A DNA stretch of 7,296 nt from a bacterium (GTDB lineage: Bacteria; Latescibacterota; UBA2968; UBA8231). The notes below the pieces were generated by a model, which was not told the DNA's origin, ran no database searches, and saw nothing but the letters and a program-made list of their open reading frames with translations. A program made the position numbers and the translations under genes. This document shows, in pieces, positions 1 to 7,165 of the stretch. The stretch's first letter is position 1. The number at the start of each line of letters is the position of its first letter. The DNA lies in assembly GCA_027593305.1 (NCBI GenBank), contig JAQCJA010000232.1:1-7296 (forward strand). Reading direction: 5' to 3'.

Positions 1-1095
1 GAGCATGTCGACACCGAATCTTTTGCGGCGCGCGGCTGGGACTTTTCGACCTGCATGGTGACCGGCGACCGGCTGGGCCCCATCGATGCCCTGCCCATTG
101 AGTTCAGTGCCTCAACCCCAGCCGGCGGGATCAGCGCCGAACTGGTTGTGTGTGAGACGCCGGACGTGCGGGGCGAGCAGATCGGTGGCCGCATTGCGCT
201 GTTTTACGGTGAGCTTCCCGACGCCAGGCTACTGCTGGACTGCCAACCTGCAGCCGTCATCCTCGTGACGCCGGACAAGGCGCGCGCCTGGCACGAGATC
301 ATCGGCCCTGATTCAGCTCTCTCGGGACGACTGCCCATGATCACACTCGGCTTCGCCGACGGCGTCGATCTGGTGCGCCATGGTGTGCCACGCCTGCACC
401 TGGACATCAGCACGACGATCGAGGACGTGACGGGACACAACGTGGTGGCCACGATACCGGGTTCGGCAGGGCCCGGGCGGCGGATTCTTGTCACGGGTCA
501 CTATGATTCCGTGCCGGCAGGCGGCGCGGCAGCTGACAATGCCACCGGTGCCGCCTGCGCTCTGGAAATGGTGCGCAGCCTCGGTCAACTCGACCTGGAT
601 GTGACCGTCGACTTCGTCAATTTCAGCGCCGAGGAGATCGGCCTGTACGGGGCCGCAGCCTACGCCCGGCAGCATGCCGAGGCTCTGACAACAACCGAGC
701 TCGGTATTTACTTCGATGGCCAGGGTGATTTCCTCGGGCGCAACAACATCCACGTCATGGGCCAGCAAGGCCTGGTCGAACTGGTGCGCACGCGTTGTGC
801 AGAGTCTGGTTATGCCGCCGACGTGCATCATCATTTCACCGGTCTGGATCAGGTGTTCCTGAGCGCCCACGGGGTGCCGACCCTGTGGTTTCAGCGCAGT
901 CCACAGCTCACCTGGCACACGCGGGCCGACATCAGCCAGGACGTCAGCCCCGCCGCCATGCGGGCCTCCATCGCCGCCGCCGTCGACATTGCGCGGCACG
1001 TCGATGCCCATCCGGGGTGTTTTCCCGCAGGCATCCCCGATGATCAGGCTGGTCAGATCCGCGACTACGTCAGGAGCGGTGCACCCAGCTGGTAG
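1..1095 (+). CDS. M28-family zinc metallopeptidase (aminopeptidase-like), 5' end outside the window
   Basis: The frame is open from base 1 to the TAG at 1093-1095, giving 364 visible residues. The first in-frame ATG (55) is not taken as the start because the 18 codons before it read as normal protein. Peptidases of this family remove N-terminal residues from peptides using two zinc ions. The expected set is present, counting codons from base 1: HYDS with ligand H167 and D169, bridging D179 in AADNATG, the catalytic/ligand pair E211-E212 in FSAEEIG, D239 in YFDGQGD, and the last ligand H306 in WHTRADI. Residues about 40-110 (from GGISAELV to MITLGF) look like the PA-type insert common in these enzymes. 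The true N-terminus, and so any signal peptide, cannot be seen. It is followed after 9 bases by the YrdB-like gene. The family is sure; the physiological substrate is unknown. Confidence 0.92.
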   Translation, partial: EHVDTESFAARGWDFSTCMVTGDRLGPIDALPIEFSASTPAGGISAELVVCETPDVRGEQIGGRIALFYGELPDARLLLDCQPAAVILVTPDKARAWHEIIGPDSALSGRLPMITLGFADGVDLVRHGVPRLHLDISTTIEDVTGHNVVATIPGSAGPGRRILVTGHYDSVPAGGAAADNATGAACALEMVRSLGQLDLDVTVDFVNFSAEEIGLYGAAAYARQHAEALTTTELGIYFDGQGDFLGRNNIHVMGQQGLVELVRTRCAESGYAADVHHHFTGLDQVFLSAHGVPTLWFQRSPQLTWHTRADISQDVSPAAMRASIAAAVDIARHVDAHPGCFPAGIPDDQAGQIRDYVRSGAPSW

Positions 1096-1100
1096 GAGGG
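1094..1100 (+). promoter_or_regulatory. Strong ribosome binding site for the YrdB-like gene
   Basis: AGGAGGG overlaps the peptidase stop codon TAG and lies 4-5 bases before the ATG at 1105. This near-perfect Shine-Dalgarno fixes the start of the next gene and suggests reinitiation by ribosomes finishing the peptidase. Confidence 0.75.
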
Positions 1101-1104
1101 ATTC

Positions 1105-1470
1105 ATGCATCCAGTCAACCTCGGCCTGCACTTCCTCCTCGAACTGGCTGCTCTTGCCTGCCTGGCTCTCTGGGGTCGGGCTCAGGCCCCCGGTAGCGCC
1201 GGTCTGCTGTGGATGATCGGTGTGCCCGCCATCGTTATCGCCGCATGGAGTACCTTCACTGTACCCGGAGATCCCAGCCGCCCGGATCGAGGGGCTGTGA
1301 CGGTACCTGGTTGGCTTCGCCTGCTCCTCGAACTTGCTCTGTTCATCCTGTCCGCTCTGGCCCTGCGCGATCTGGGCCGTACCGACCTCGCCGCAGCCCT
1401 CGTCGCTGCGACCCTCCTGCACTACGGCCTGTCGTACCAGCGTCTGCTCTGGCTGCTGCGGGGGTCGTGA
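1105..1470 (+). CDS. YrdB/DUF2568-family small integral membrane protein
   Basis: A 121-residue, strongly hydrophobic protein with four likely membrane helices, at about residues 7-25, 31-50, 70-88 and 93-113. The pattern matches DUF2568 (YrdB-like) proteins as I know them: an N-terminal LNLxLxFLLELAAL-type helix (here NLGLHFLLELAAL), a central W-x-x-F-x-x-P segment (WSTFTVP) followed by a short polar loop rich in proline and arginine, a second LLLELALF helix, and a last helix ending LHYGLSYQR. Proteins of this family sit in the cytoplasmic membrane and have no established function. The start is supported by a strong Shine-Dalgarno at 1094-1100. It lies between the peptidase and recQ with gaps of 9 and 18 bases, so it is probably co-transcribed. 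The family call is good; nothing in the sequence shows a role. Confidence 0.8.
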   Translation: MHPVNLGLHFLLELAALACLALWGRAQAPGSAGLLWMIGVPAIVIAAWSTFTVPGDPSRPDRGAVTVPGWLRLLLELALFILSALALRDLGRTDLAAALVAATLLHYGLSYQRLLWLLRGS

Positions 1471-1488
1471 ACCGCTTGAGTCTGAAGA

Positions 1489-3417
1489 ATGTCGAACGAG
1501 TCCCTCACGGCCCTGAAGCAGCACTTCGGTTTCGATCATTTCCTGCCCGGGCAGGCCGATGTCGTCGATCACCTGCTAGGCGGGCACTCGACAGCGGCCG
1601 TCTTTCCTACCGGCGGTGGTAAGTCGCTCTGTTATCAGCTGCCCGCCCTGCTGCTGCCCGGGCTGACGCTGGTTGTGTCGCCGCTGATCGCGTTGATGAA
1701 GGATCAGATCGATGCTCTGCAGCGCCGCGGCATTGCCTCCGCACGCCTGGACTCGAGCCTGAGCCGTGACGAATACCGCACCGTGATGGATCAGGTGCGC
1801 GCCGGTACACTGCGGCTGCTCTACGTCGCGCCGGAGCGATTCAACAATGAACGCTTCCGCCAGGCTCTGGAGGGCATCCACATCAGCCTCTTTGCCGTGG
1901 ACGAGGCGCACTGCATCTCGGAGTGGGGGCACAATTTCCGCCCCGACTACCTCAAGCTTGCCGGTTTTGCCCAACGCTACAATGCCGAGCGGATTCTGGC
2001 GCTGACAGCGACGGCAACACCCCGGGTCCTCGACGACATCTGTGCCGGGTTCGGGATCAGCCCGCAACATGCGGTGCGCACAGGATTCTATCGACCGAAT
2101 CTGATCCTGCGAGCCACGGCCGTGCGTGCCGCCCGACGCGACAGTGCTCTGCTGTCGGTGATCGGTCAGCAGCCGCCAGGCCCCACCATCGTCTACGTGA
2201 CCCTGCAACGGACCGCCGAACAAGTGGCGCAGCGACTGGCCACTGCCGGTTTGCCTGCCCGCGCTTATCATGCCGGCATGAAGGACGAGGAACGGGCCCT
2301 GGTGCAGGACTGGTTCATGGAATCGCCCACAGCCGTGGTCGTCGCCACGATCGCCTTCGGCATGGGCATCGACAAAGCCAACATCCGTGGCGTCTGCCAT
2401 TACAATCTGCCCAAGAGCCTGGAGAATTACGCCCAGGAGATCGGTCGCGCCGGCCGCGACTATGAGAGGTCGCTGTGCCACACGCTGGTGTGCGCCGACG
2501 ATCTGACGGTGCTGGAAAACTTCATCTATGGCGACACACCCGACCCCGAGTCGGTGCGCAGCCTGGTGGATGATGTTTTCGCCCGTGAGGCGGACTTTGA
2601 CGTCAATCTCTTCGAAATGTCAACGCAGCACGACATCCGGCCATTGGTACTGCGCACGCTGCTTACGCGCCTGGAACTGGAAGGCTACCTGGAGGGCGGC
2701 ACGCCATTCTACTCCGCGTACAAGTTCAGGCCGCTGGAGACACGGGAACAGATCCTGGCCCGCTTCGAGGGTGAGCGTCGCCAGTTTCTCGGTGATCTGT
2801 TCAATTTCGCCAGGGAGGGTCGCGTCTGGTCCCAGCTGGATCCGGCAGAGGCCGCCACCAGCCTGCGGGTCGACCGCGATCGGGTGATCCGCGCCCTCGA
2901 CTGGCTGGCCGACAAAGAACTGCTGGAGGTGCAGGCCGGTGGCGTCCGCAACCGCTACCGGCGGCTGCAACCGGCGGCAGACGCGCAGGCGCTGGCCGAG
3001 TCCCTGCACGCCTACAACCTGCAGCGCGAGGGCGCCGAGATCGAGCGCCTGCAACAGGTCATGGCACTGTTCAATCTTGACGGCTGTCGTGCAGCGGCCC
3101 TGGCGGCACACTTCGGCGAAGTGCTGGAGGCGCCCTGTGGTCAGTGCAGCGGCTGCACGGGCGACACGGAGGTGATTCCTGCCCGTGTGCCGGCAGCGAT
3201 CCCCGATGCCCTGTGGTCCCGGCTGCAGCCGGTTGTGGCCAGAGTTGGCGCGGCGCTGGCGACACCACGCTCGATCGCCCGCTTCCTGTGTGGCCTCAGT
3301 TCGCCACAGATCAGCCGGGGCAGACTGGCGAAGGATCCGCTCTTTGGCACCCTCGCCGAAACCCCCTTTCCTACGGTCCTGACGTGGGCCCTGAACCAGG
3401 TGCAGAGCCAGAGATAG
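1489..3417 (+). CDS. recQ: ATP-dependent DNA helicase RecQ, variant with C-terminal zinc cluster
   Basis: A 642-residue superfamily 2 helicase of the RecQ family. It unwinds DNA 3'-5' and acts in recombinational repair and stalled-fork processing in the cytoplasm. Visible in order: a RecQ-type Q motif (FGFDHFLPGQ, 13-22), Walker A (PTGGGKS, 40-46), motif Ia (SPLIALMKDQ), DEAH at 138-141 with the aromatic-rich loop after it, TATAT (173-177), GMGIDK (291-296) and motif VI QEIGRAGRD (316-324). A winged-helix-like stretch at about 375-495 follows, and only then the zinc ligands C533, C550, C553 and C556. In E. coli RecQ the zinc cluster comes before the winged helix and an HRDC domain ends the protein. 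Here there is no recognisable HRDC; a ~75-residue tail containing PRSIARFLCGLSSP takes its place. The ATG at 1489 follows the YrdB stop by 18 bases with only a weak ribosome site. Family certain; subtype is my reading. Confidence 0.95.
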   Translation: MSNESLTALKQHFGFDHFLPGQADVVDHLLGGHSTAAVFPTGGGKSLCYQLPALLLPGLTLVVSPLIALMKDQIDALQRRGIASARLDSSLSRDEYRTVMDQVRAGTLRLLYVAPERFNNERFRQALEGIHISLFAVDEAHCISEWGHNFRPDYLKLAGFAQRYNAERILALTATATPRVLDDICAGFGISPQHAVRTGFYRPNLILRATAVRAARRDSALLSVIGQQPPGPTIVYVTLQRTAEQVAQRLATAGLPARAYHAGMKDEERALVQDWFMESPTAVVVATIAFGMGIDKANIRGVCHYNLPKSLENYAQEIGRAGRDYERSLCHTLVCADDLTVLENFIYGDTPDPESVRSLVDDVFAREADFDVNLFEMSTQHDIRPLVLRTLLTRLELEGYLEGGTPFYSAYKFRPLETREQILARFEGERRQFLGDLFNFAREGRVWSQLDPAEAATSLRVDRDRVIRALDWLADKELLEVQAGGVRNRYRRLQPAADAQALAESLHAYNLQREGAEIERLQQVMALFNLDGCRAAALAAHFGEVLEAPCGQCSGCTGDTEVIPARVPAAIPDALWSRLQPVVARVGAALATPRSIARFLCGLSSPQISRGRLAKDPLFGTLAETPFPTVLTWALNQVQSQR

Positions 3418-3419
3418 GC

Positions 3420-3448
3420 GCTGGGCCAGGGCAGGCGTCCCGCTCAGC
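3420..3448. terminator. Weak hairpin candidate in the convergent gap after recQ
   Basis: GCTGGGC (3420-3426) can pair with GCTCAGC (3442-3448), seven pairs with one G-U, and GGG/CCC (3429-3431 with 3439-3441) can extend the stem. It lies between the recQ stop and the minus-strand enolase-superfamily tail, where a two-way terminator would be expected. There is no T-run on either side, and the right arm overlaps the opposing stop codon, so the call is weak. Confidence 0.22.
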
Positions 3449-3785
3449 CGTCGACTTTGTATCTGGCCAAAGCCACATCGTCCAACTCGACACCCAGACC
3501 CGGGGCGTCGGGCACCTCGGCGTAGCCATCACGAATGACGATGGGATGGACGAGCAGATCATCGTCGCGGACGAAGTTGCCGACGATGTCGGAGGGCAGG
3601 GTTGCCGCTGGCGCCGCCGCACAGGCATGGACGTAACTCATATCCAGGATCCCCAGATCGACGCCACTGCCGTGCCACACGGGCACGCCGGCCTGCTCGG
3701 CGATGTAACACTGCCGCACGAACTCGACCATGCTGTACGGGCTGATGTTGAGCATGTCCACGGCGCCACGACGAACAGCATCGCC
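3444..3785 (-). pseudogene. 3' fragment of a mandelate racemase/muconate lactonizing enzyme (enolase superfamily)
   Basis: The minus-strand frame ending at the TGA (3446-3444) reads as the last ~114 residues of an enolase-superfamily barrel enzyme. These enzymes abstract a proton next to a carboxylate, typically in sugar-acid dehydration, racemisation or lactone cycloisomerisation. Visible are the late-barrel strand and helix AVDMLNISPYSM, the PVWHGSGVDLGI segment with its histidine, and a C-terminal capping stretch typical of the family (HPIVIRDGYAEVPDAPGLGVEL). Intact members are about 370-400 residues, so roughly the first 250-280 are missing, including the metal-binding Asp/Glu/Glu set and the catalytic Lys. 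Homology stops near 3785. The frame stays open to an ATG at 3971, but that extra part is antisense to the glgP tail and is not enzyme-like. No frameshift or stop occurs inside the fragment, so the truncation looks recent, or is an assembly join. The exact substrate family is not recognisable. Confidence 0.8.
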
Positions 3786-3935
3786 GGTGCCTACGCCGAC
3801 CCCGTCACCTGGACCCGCATGTCCATCCGCAACACGGCCTGCGTGGGCAAGTTCTCCAGCGACCGCACCATCGGCGAGTACGCCAGCGAGATCTGGAAGG
3901 TGGAGCCCGTACCGGTGACCCTGAAGGGTCGGTGA
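3786..3935 (+). pseudogene. glgP: 3' fragment of glycogen/maltodextrin phosphorylase
   Basis: The plus-strand frame ending at the TGA (3933-3935) encodes the conserved C-terminus of glycogen phosphorylase. AYADPVTWTRM is followed by SIRNTA, the hallmark GKFSSDRTI, then GEYASEIWKVEPVPV. The E. coli enzyme ends with a closely similar WTRKAMLNIANMGYFSSDRTI segment. Only about 49 of the usual ~700-850 residues remain; the pyridoxal-phosphate site and all catalytic parts are absent. Upstream of about 3786 the frame stays open, but only as the antisense of the enolase-superfamily fragment. There is no local start codon or ribosome site suited to this tail. The intact enzyme would release glucose-1-phosphate from storage glucan; this remnant cannot. 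The identity of the tail is quite secure, the left boundary is good to about 10 bases. Confidence 0.82.
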
Positions 3936-4010
3936 GATTTGCGCCGACGTGCTGAGGCTGGAGGCCGGCACCGCCCGCCTGGGTAGACGGACGGAGCCGT
4001 TGGCACGTCC
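3936..4010. other. Short spacer between the glgP tail and the glycyl radical enzyme stop
   Basis: This 75-base stretch separates two converging 3' ends. I see short pairing arms, ACGTGC near 3949 with GCACGT near 4002 and CTGAGG near 3952 with CCTCAG near 4008, but with a loop of nearly 50 bases and no T-run. No convincing terminator or small gene is visible. Confidence 0.4.
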
Positions 4011-6191
4011 TCAGGCCGATTCGGCGAGGATGCGATCGACGACCTGCTGCCGATACTCCTTTGACAGACTGCGGAAATAGGCGCTGTAACCCGTGACGCG
4101 GACCACGAGATCGGGGTGTGATTCCGGATTCTCGTGTGCCTCCAACAGCTGTTCCTTGGAGATCACGTTGAGGTTGATCAGCGTGCCGCCGAGTTCGTTG
4201 TGGGCGTTGATCAGGGCGATGACGCTGTCGATGCCGCCGATGTTACGCGCCAACGAACTGTCCAGGTCAAGCTGCAGGGGTGTTGTGTTCCCCCAACGGG
4301 GCTGCACGGCGGCGACGGCCGTCGATTTCGCCGTTGGCGCGCCACCGCCACCCGGCAGGAATCCAGGGTCAGGATTGGCGCTGTGGGAGATCGGATCACC
4401 GTTACGGCGGCCGTTGGGCGTGGCGCTCAGCTTGGAGCCGAAGAGATTGACGATGCCGTGGGAGAACAGCCCCGGCAGGATACGGAATCCCTTCGGCGTC
4501 GGCGTGCCGCGCACCAGATCGCTGTAGCACTCGGACACACGCTGCGCCCAGTAATCGGCACGGGCGCCACCGGTACCGAAGCGGGCGATGCCTTTCATCA
4601 TCAGACGCACATCCTCGGCATTCTCCCAGTCGCCCGCCAGCAGGTTGGCCAGTTCCTCCCAGCTGACGCGCTGCTCCTGCAAGACACGCTGTTCGATGGC
4701 GGCCAGAGAGTCCGCCACCGTTGCCAGCCCCAGACCGTCAACGGTGAGATTGTAGATATCGACGCCGCCTTCGACGACGTCGAGACCGCGTTCGACAGTG
4801 CCGTGCATGAACAGGTTCAAGACGATCTCGGCTGTGTACTGGGCATGGTGCTCCATATGCCAGTCCCTGGCGCGCTTCAACGCGTCGACGCTGATCGCCA
4901 GGTGGTGAACGTAGCGCTCCCACAGGCTGTCCATCGTCGCCGCCTCACCGTTGTTGCGTTCGTGGGTGATGACGTCGTCGAAGGCGTGCAGGAAGGGCGC
5001 CACCAGACACTGCCGGGTCACATCCTGCAGGCAGTACTCGATCCCGGGCAGGGCCGTCCAGTTGCAGCCCACCTTGGCCCGCATACGCGCCAGTGGCATG
5101 GGATACCCATTCCGCGCGAAGCCTTCGTCGAGCCCCTTGGCGCAGGCGTAACTGACACCGGTACCGTCGACAAGCAGGTTCTCTACAGCTTTACGCAGCA
5201 AAGCCGGGTCGAGCCCCTCGTGCACGCGCAGGGCCATGTTGACCGGAATGCGCAGACGGTGCATGGCCTCCAGAACAAGGAAGGACACGGGGCTGGTCAC
5301 ATCGTCGCCGGCAGCCGCAGGGCCGCCGATCTGGGAATAGTGCGTGTCGTTGTAGAACAGACTGGCCAGACACCAGATCGCCTCCTCGTCACATAACCGG
5401 CCTGCCGCCATGTCGGCCTCGTAGTAGGGCCGCAGCAGTTCATCGATCTGCCCGAGGCCACCACCGGCGGCCCACATGCGATCCACCGACTGGAACCAGG
5501 CGAGGAACTGGCAGGCCTCGCGGAAAGTGCGCGGCGGCCCCTCCACGAGCCACTGGTTCATCGCCGCGATCTGCAGCAGGTTGTCGCGTGTCTCGGGATC
5601 CTCCGTCGCTGCTGCCATGTCGCGTGCCACGTCGACATGGGCGGAGATCCACTCCTGTACACCCTCGACAAAGGCCTCTTCCCCGTCGTAGAAAGCTGGA
5701 TCCTCCGGCCGGTTGCGGCGACGCCAGAGGCGCAGTTTGGCCAGCAACCCGCCCCAACCCAGATCGAGACCGATCGTCATGTCCGGGCCGATGTGGTTCA
5801 TGCCGCCAACACCGGAATTGAGCACGTTGTACTTGTCGAAGACGGGCTGCAGGTGGTGGGCCTTCGCCTCTTGCGGCCAGCCACCAACGCCGGGAACACC
5901 GACGCGTGTCCAGGCACCGGCAAGGGCGCTCTGCGGATGGATGATGACCGGATGCACCCGCAACCATTCACGGAAATTCTCGCCAATCGCGCGGATCCCG
6001 TAGGCTTTCCCATCGGCGTGGGTCGGTTTCACACTGAAGGGGATCGGCTCGTCCCATGGCACCCAGCCGTGATCATCGATATCGAGGGAGCCGCGGGTGC
6101 GCAGTTTCTCCTGCGTATGCTCCATCTTTGTGCACCGCAGGGCATCGATGCGGGCCTGGTATGCGATCGTCGGCGTTGTCGTGTCAGTCAT
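4011..6191 (-). CDS. Glycyl radical enzyme (PFL-like family) with unassigned substrate
   Basis: A 726-residue cytoplasmic enzyme of the pyruvate formate-lyase/glycerol dehydratase superfamily. It needs a glycyl radical installed under anoxic conditions by a radical-SAM activase. The radical site is plain: RVTGYSAYF with G701 (codon at 4091-4089), in the usual place 26 residues from the end, preceded by TLINLNVIS and HPDLVVRVTG. The thiyl cysteine is C376 (codon at 5066-5064) in KVGCNWTALPG. Residue C376+2 is Trp, where the glycerol dehydratase/CutC/decarboxylase branch has Glu (Cys-Val-Glu), and there is no second adjacent Cys as in pyruvate formate-lyase. An Asp fourteen residues on (D390) is kept and aligns with the active-site Asp of glycerol dehydratase. 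NHIGPD (132-137) corresponds to the GHxxPD region of relatives. A GRFRPGL-like stretch (GFRILPGLFSHG) and a TPNGRRNGDP loop are also typical. The ATG follows the activase stop by 11 bases, with AGAGG as a modest ribosome site. No microcompartment signal peptide or shell gene is seen. Superfamily certain; reaction unknown. Confidence 0.93.
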   Translation of the reverse strand: MTDTTTPTIAYQARIDALRCTKMEHTQEKLRTRGSLDIDDHGWVPWDEPIPFSVKPTHADGKAYGIRAIGENFREWLRVHPVIIHPQSALAGAWTRVGVPGVGGWPQEAKAHHLQPVFDKYNVLNSGVGGMNHIGPDMTIGLDLGWGGLLAKLRLWRRRNRPEDPAFYDGEEAFVEGVQEWISAHVDVARDMAAATEDPETRDNLLQIAAMNQWLVEGPPRTFREACQFLAWFQSVDRMWAAGGGLGQIDELLRPYYEADMAAGRLCDEEAIWCLASLFYNDTHYSQIGGPAAAGDDVTSPVSFLVLEAMHRLRIPVNMALRVHEGLDPALLRKAVENLLVDGTGVSYACAKGLDEGFARNGYPMPLARMRAKVGCNWTALPGIEYCLQDVTRQCLVAPFLHAFDDVITHERNNGEAATMDSLWERYVHHLAISVDALKRARDWHMEHHAQYTAEIVLNLFMHGTVERGLDVVEGGVDIYNLTVDGLGLATVADSLAAIEQRVLQEQRVSWEELANLLAGDWENAEDVRLMMKGIARFGTGGARADYWAQRVSECYSDLVRGTPTPKGFRILPGLFSHGIVNLFGSKLSATPNGRRNGDPISHSANPDPGFLPGGGGAPTAKSTAVAAVQPRWGNTTPLQLDLDSSLARNIGGIDSVIALINAHNELGGTLINLNVISKEQLLEAHENPESHPDLVVRVTGYSAYFRSLSKEYRQQVVDRILAESA

Positions 6192-6202
6192 CTCGGGGGC
6201 CT

Positions 6203-7150
6203 CTATGGTTTGGTGATGGCTTTGGGGGCATGGGGACGGACCTCGCGCACATATCGACGGGCAACGTCGGCGAGGGCCTGCAACCGGGTCGGGTCAGGGG
6301 TCGTGAATTTGCCGTTGAGGGCCAGTCCCAGGCTCGTGAGCTTGGCGTCTCCGAGGGCGTGGTAGGGCAGCAATTCGTAATAGAGGAGTCCCTCATGGCC
6401 ACCGATGAGGCGAGCGATGCCGTCGATTTCCTCCTCTGTGTCATTGACTCCGCCGATGACCGGGGTGCGCACGATGAGCGGGCATCCCGTGGCCGTGAGA
6501 CGCTCGAGGTTGTCGCGTATGCGGGTGCCGTCGTTGCCGATGTAGCGCTGATGCAGCGCGGGATCGAGGATCTTCACGTCGTACATCACGAGATCTAGGT
6601 GTGGCAGTAGCGATTCGAGCAGGCGCCAGGGATAGTTTCCCGCCGTGTCCACGGCGACGTGGAGGCGGCGCTCGCGGCAGGCGATGAGCAGTTGGCGCAG
6701 GAAGTCGGTGTAGAGCACGGGATCGCCACCGGAGAAGGTGACGCCGCCTCCTGAGTGCCGGAAGTAGGGTTCGTCCTTGACGGCCTCGGCAACGACTTCG
6801 TCCACCGTCATCTCGCGGCCGCAGATCTCCAGGGCACCGGAGAAGCACTCTGCAGCACAGCGGCCGCAGCCGACACAGACGTCACGGTCGTACTGCCGCA
6901 CACCGTCCTCGAGATGCTGACCGTCGTGTTCACAGGCGACGACACAGCGCCCGCAACCGATGCAGCGGTCCAGGTAGACCTGCAGTTGTGGCGCCCGTCG
7001 GATCGATTCGGGGTTGTGACACCACTCACACTCATTCGAACAACCCTTGAGGAATACGGTGGTGCGCACCCCCGGGCCGTCGCTGGTGGAAAATCGCTGG
7101 ATATTGAAGATGATGCCGCGCAGGCCGGTGCCTGCCGCCGCTGTCGCCAT
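6203..7150 (-). CDS. Glycyl radical enzyme activating enzyme (radical SAM, PflA-like, with two ferredoxin clusters)
   Basis: A 315-residue radical-SAM protein that uses S-adenosylmethionine and a [4Fe-4S] cluster to abstract hydrogen from the partner enzyme's glycine. The SAM cluster ligands are C37, C41 and C44 in CSNECEWC, after FNIQRFSTSDGPGVRT, the usual N-terminal signature of these activases. A ferredoxin-like insert carries two four-cysteine sets, C63-C66-C69-C73 and C92-C95-C98-C102, as in activases of glycerol dehydratase-type enzymes; short PflA lacks this insert. The SAM-binding FSGGDP lies at 139-144. Later barrel pieces such as DLVMYDVKILD, RTPVIGGVNDT and ELLPYHALGDAK are also standard. 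The ATG at 7150 has an AAGGAAGGG ribosome site five bases upstream. The gene precedes the glycyl radical enzyme with 11 bases between them, so the pair is almost certainly one operon and this protein activates G701 of its neighbour. Confidence 0.95.
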   Translation of the reverse strand: MATAAAGTGLRGIIFNIQRFSTSDGPGVRTTVFLKGCSNECEWCHNPESIRRAPQLQVYLDRCIGCGRCVVACEHDGQHLEDGVRQYDRDVCVGCGRCAAECFSGALEICGREMTVDEVVAEAVKDEPYFRHSGGGVTFSGGDPVLYTDFLRQLLIACRERRLHVAVDTAGNYPWRLLESLLPHLDLVMYDVKILDPALHQRYIGNDGTRIRDNLERLTATGCPLIVRTPVIGGVNDTEEEIDGIARLIGGHEGLLYYELLPYHALGDAKLTSLGLALNGKFTTPDPTRLQALADVARRYVREVRPHAPKAITKP

Positions 7151-7155
7151 CGTCG

Positions 7156-7164
7156 CCCTTCCTT
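7156..7164 (-). promoter_or_regulatory. Ribosome binding site of the activase gene
   Basis: On the minus strand AAGGAAGGG stands five bases before the ATG at 7150. It decides the start, since the family's conserved region begins only about ten residues after this Met. Confidence 0.6.
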
Positions 7165-7165
7165 G

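Noticed and set aside
313..1572. A 419-codon open frame on the minus strand opposite the peptidase and the YrdB-like gene
   Set aside because: It is antisense to two well-supported genes, has low-complexity composition (rich in Gly, Gln, His, Asp) and no recognisable domain. Long antisense frames are expected in GC-rich DNA.
1576..2481. A 301-codon minus-strand open frame opposite the recQ helicase core
   Set aside because: It is antisense to the most conserved helicase motifs and its composition is that of a shadow frame.
3144..3935. A 263-codon plus-strand open frame from inside recQ through to the glgP tail, as a possible fusion gene
   Set aside because: Only the last ~50 codons resemble protein (glycogen phosphorylase). 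The rest is out-of-frame recQ and the antisense of the enolase-superfamily fragment.
4134..5396. A 420-codon plus-strand open frame inside the glycyl radical enzyme gene
   Set aside because: It mirrors the enzyme's codons, has no domain and no ribosome site, while the opposite strand carries every catalytic motif of the enzyme.
6056..6598. Plus-strand open frames across the activase/glycyl radical enzyme boundary
   Set aside because: They cross two real minus-strand genes, and the predicted peptides show no family features.
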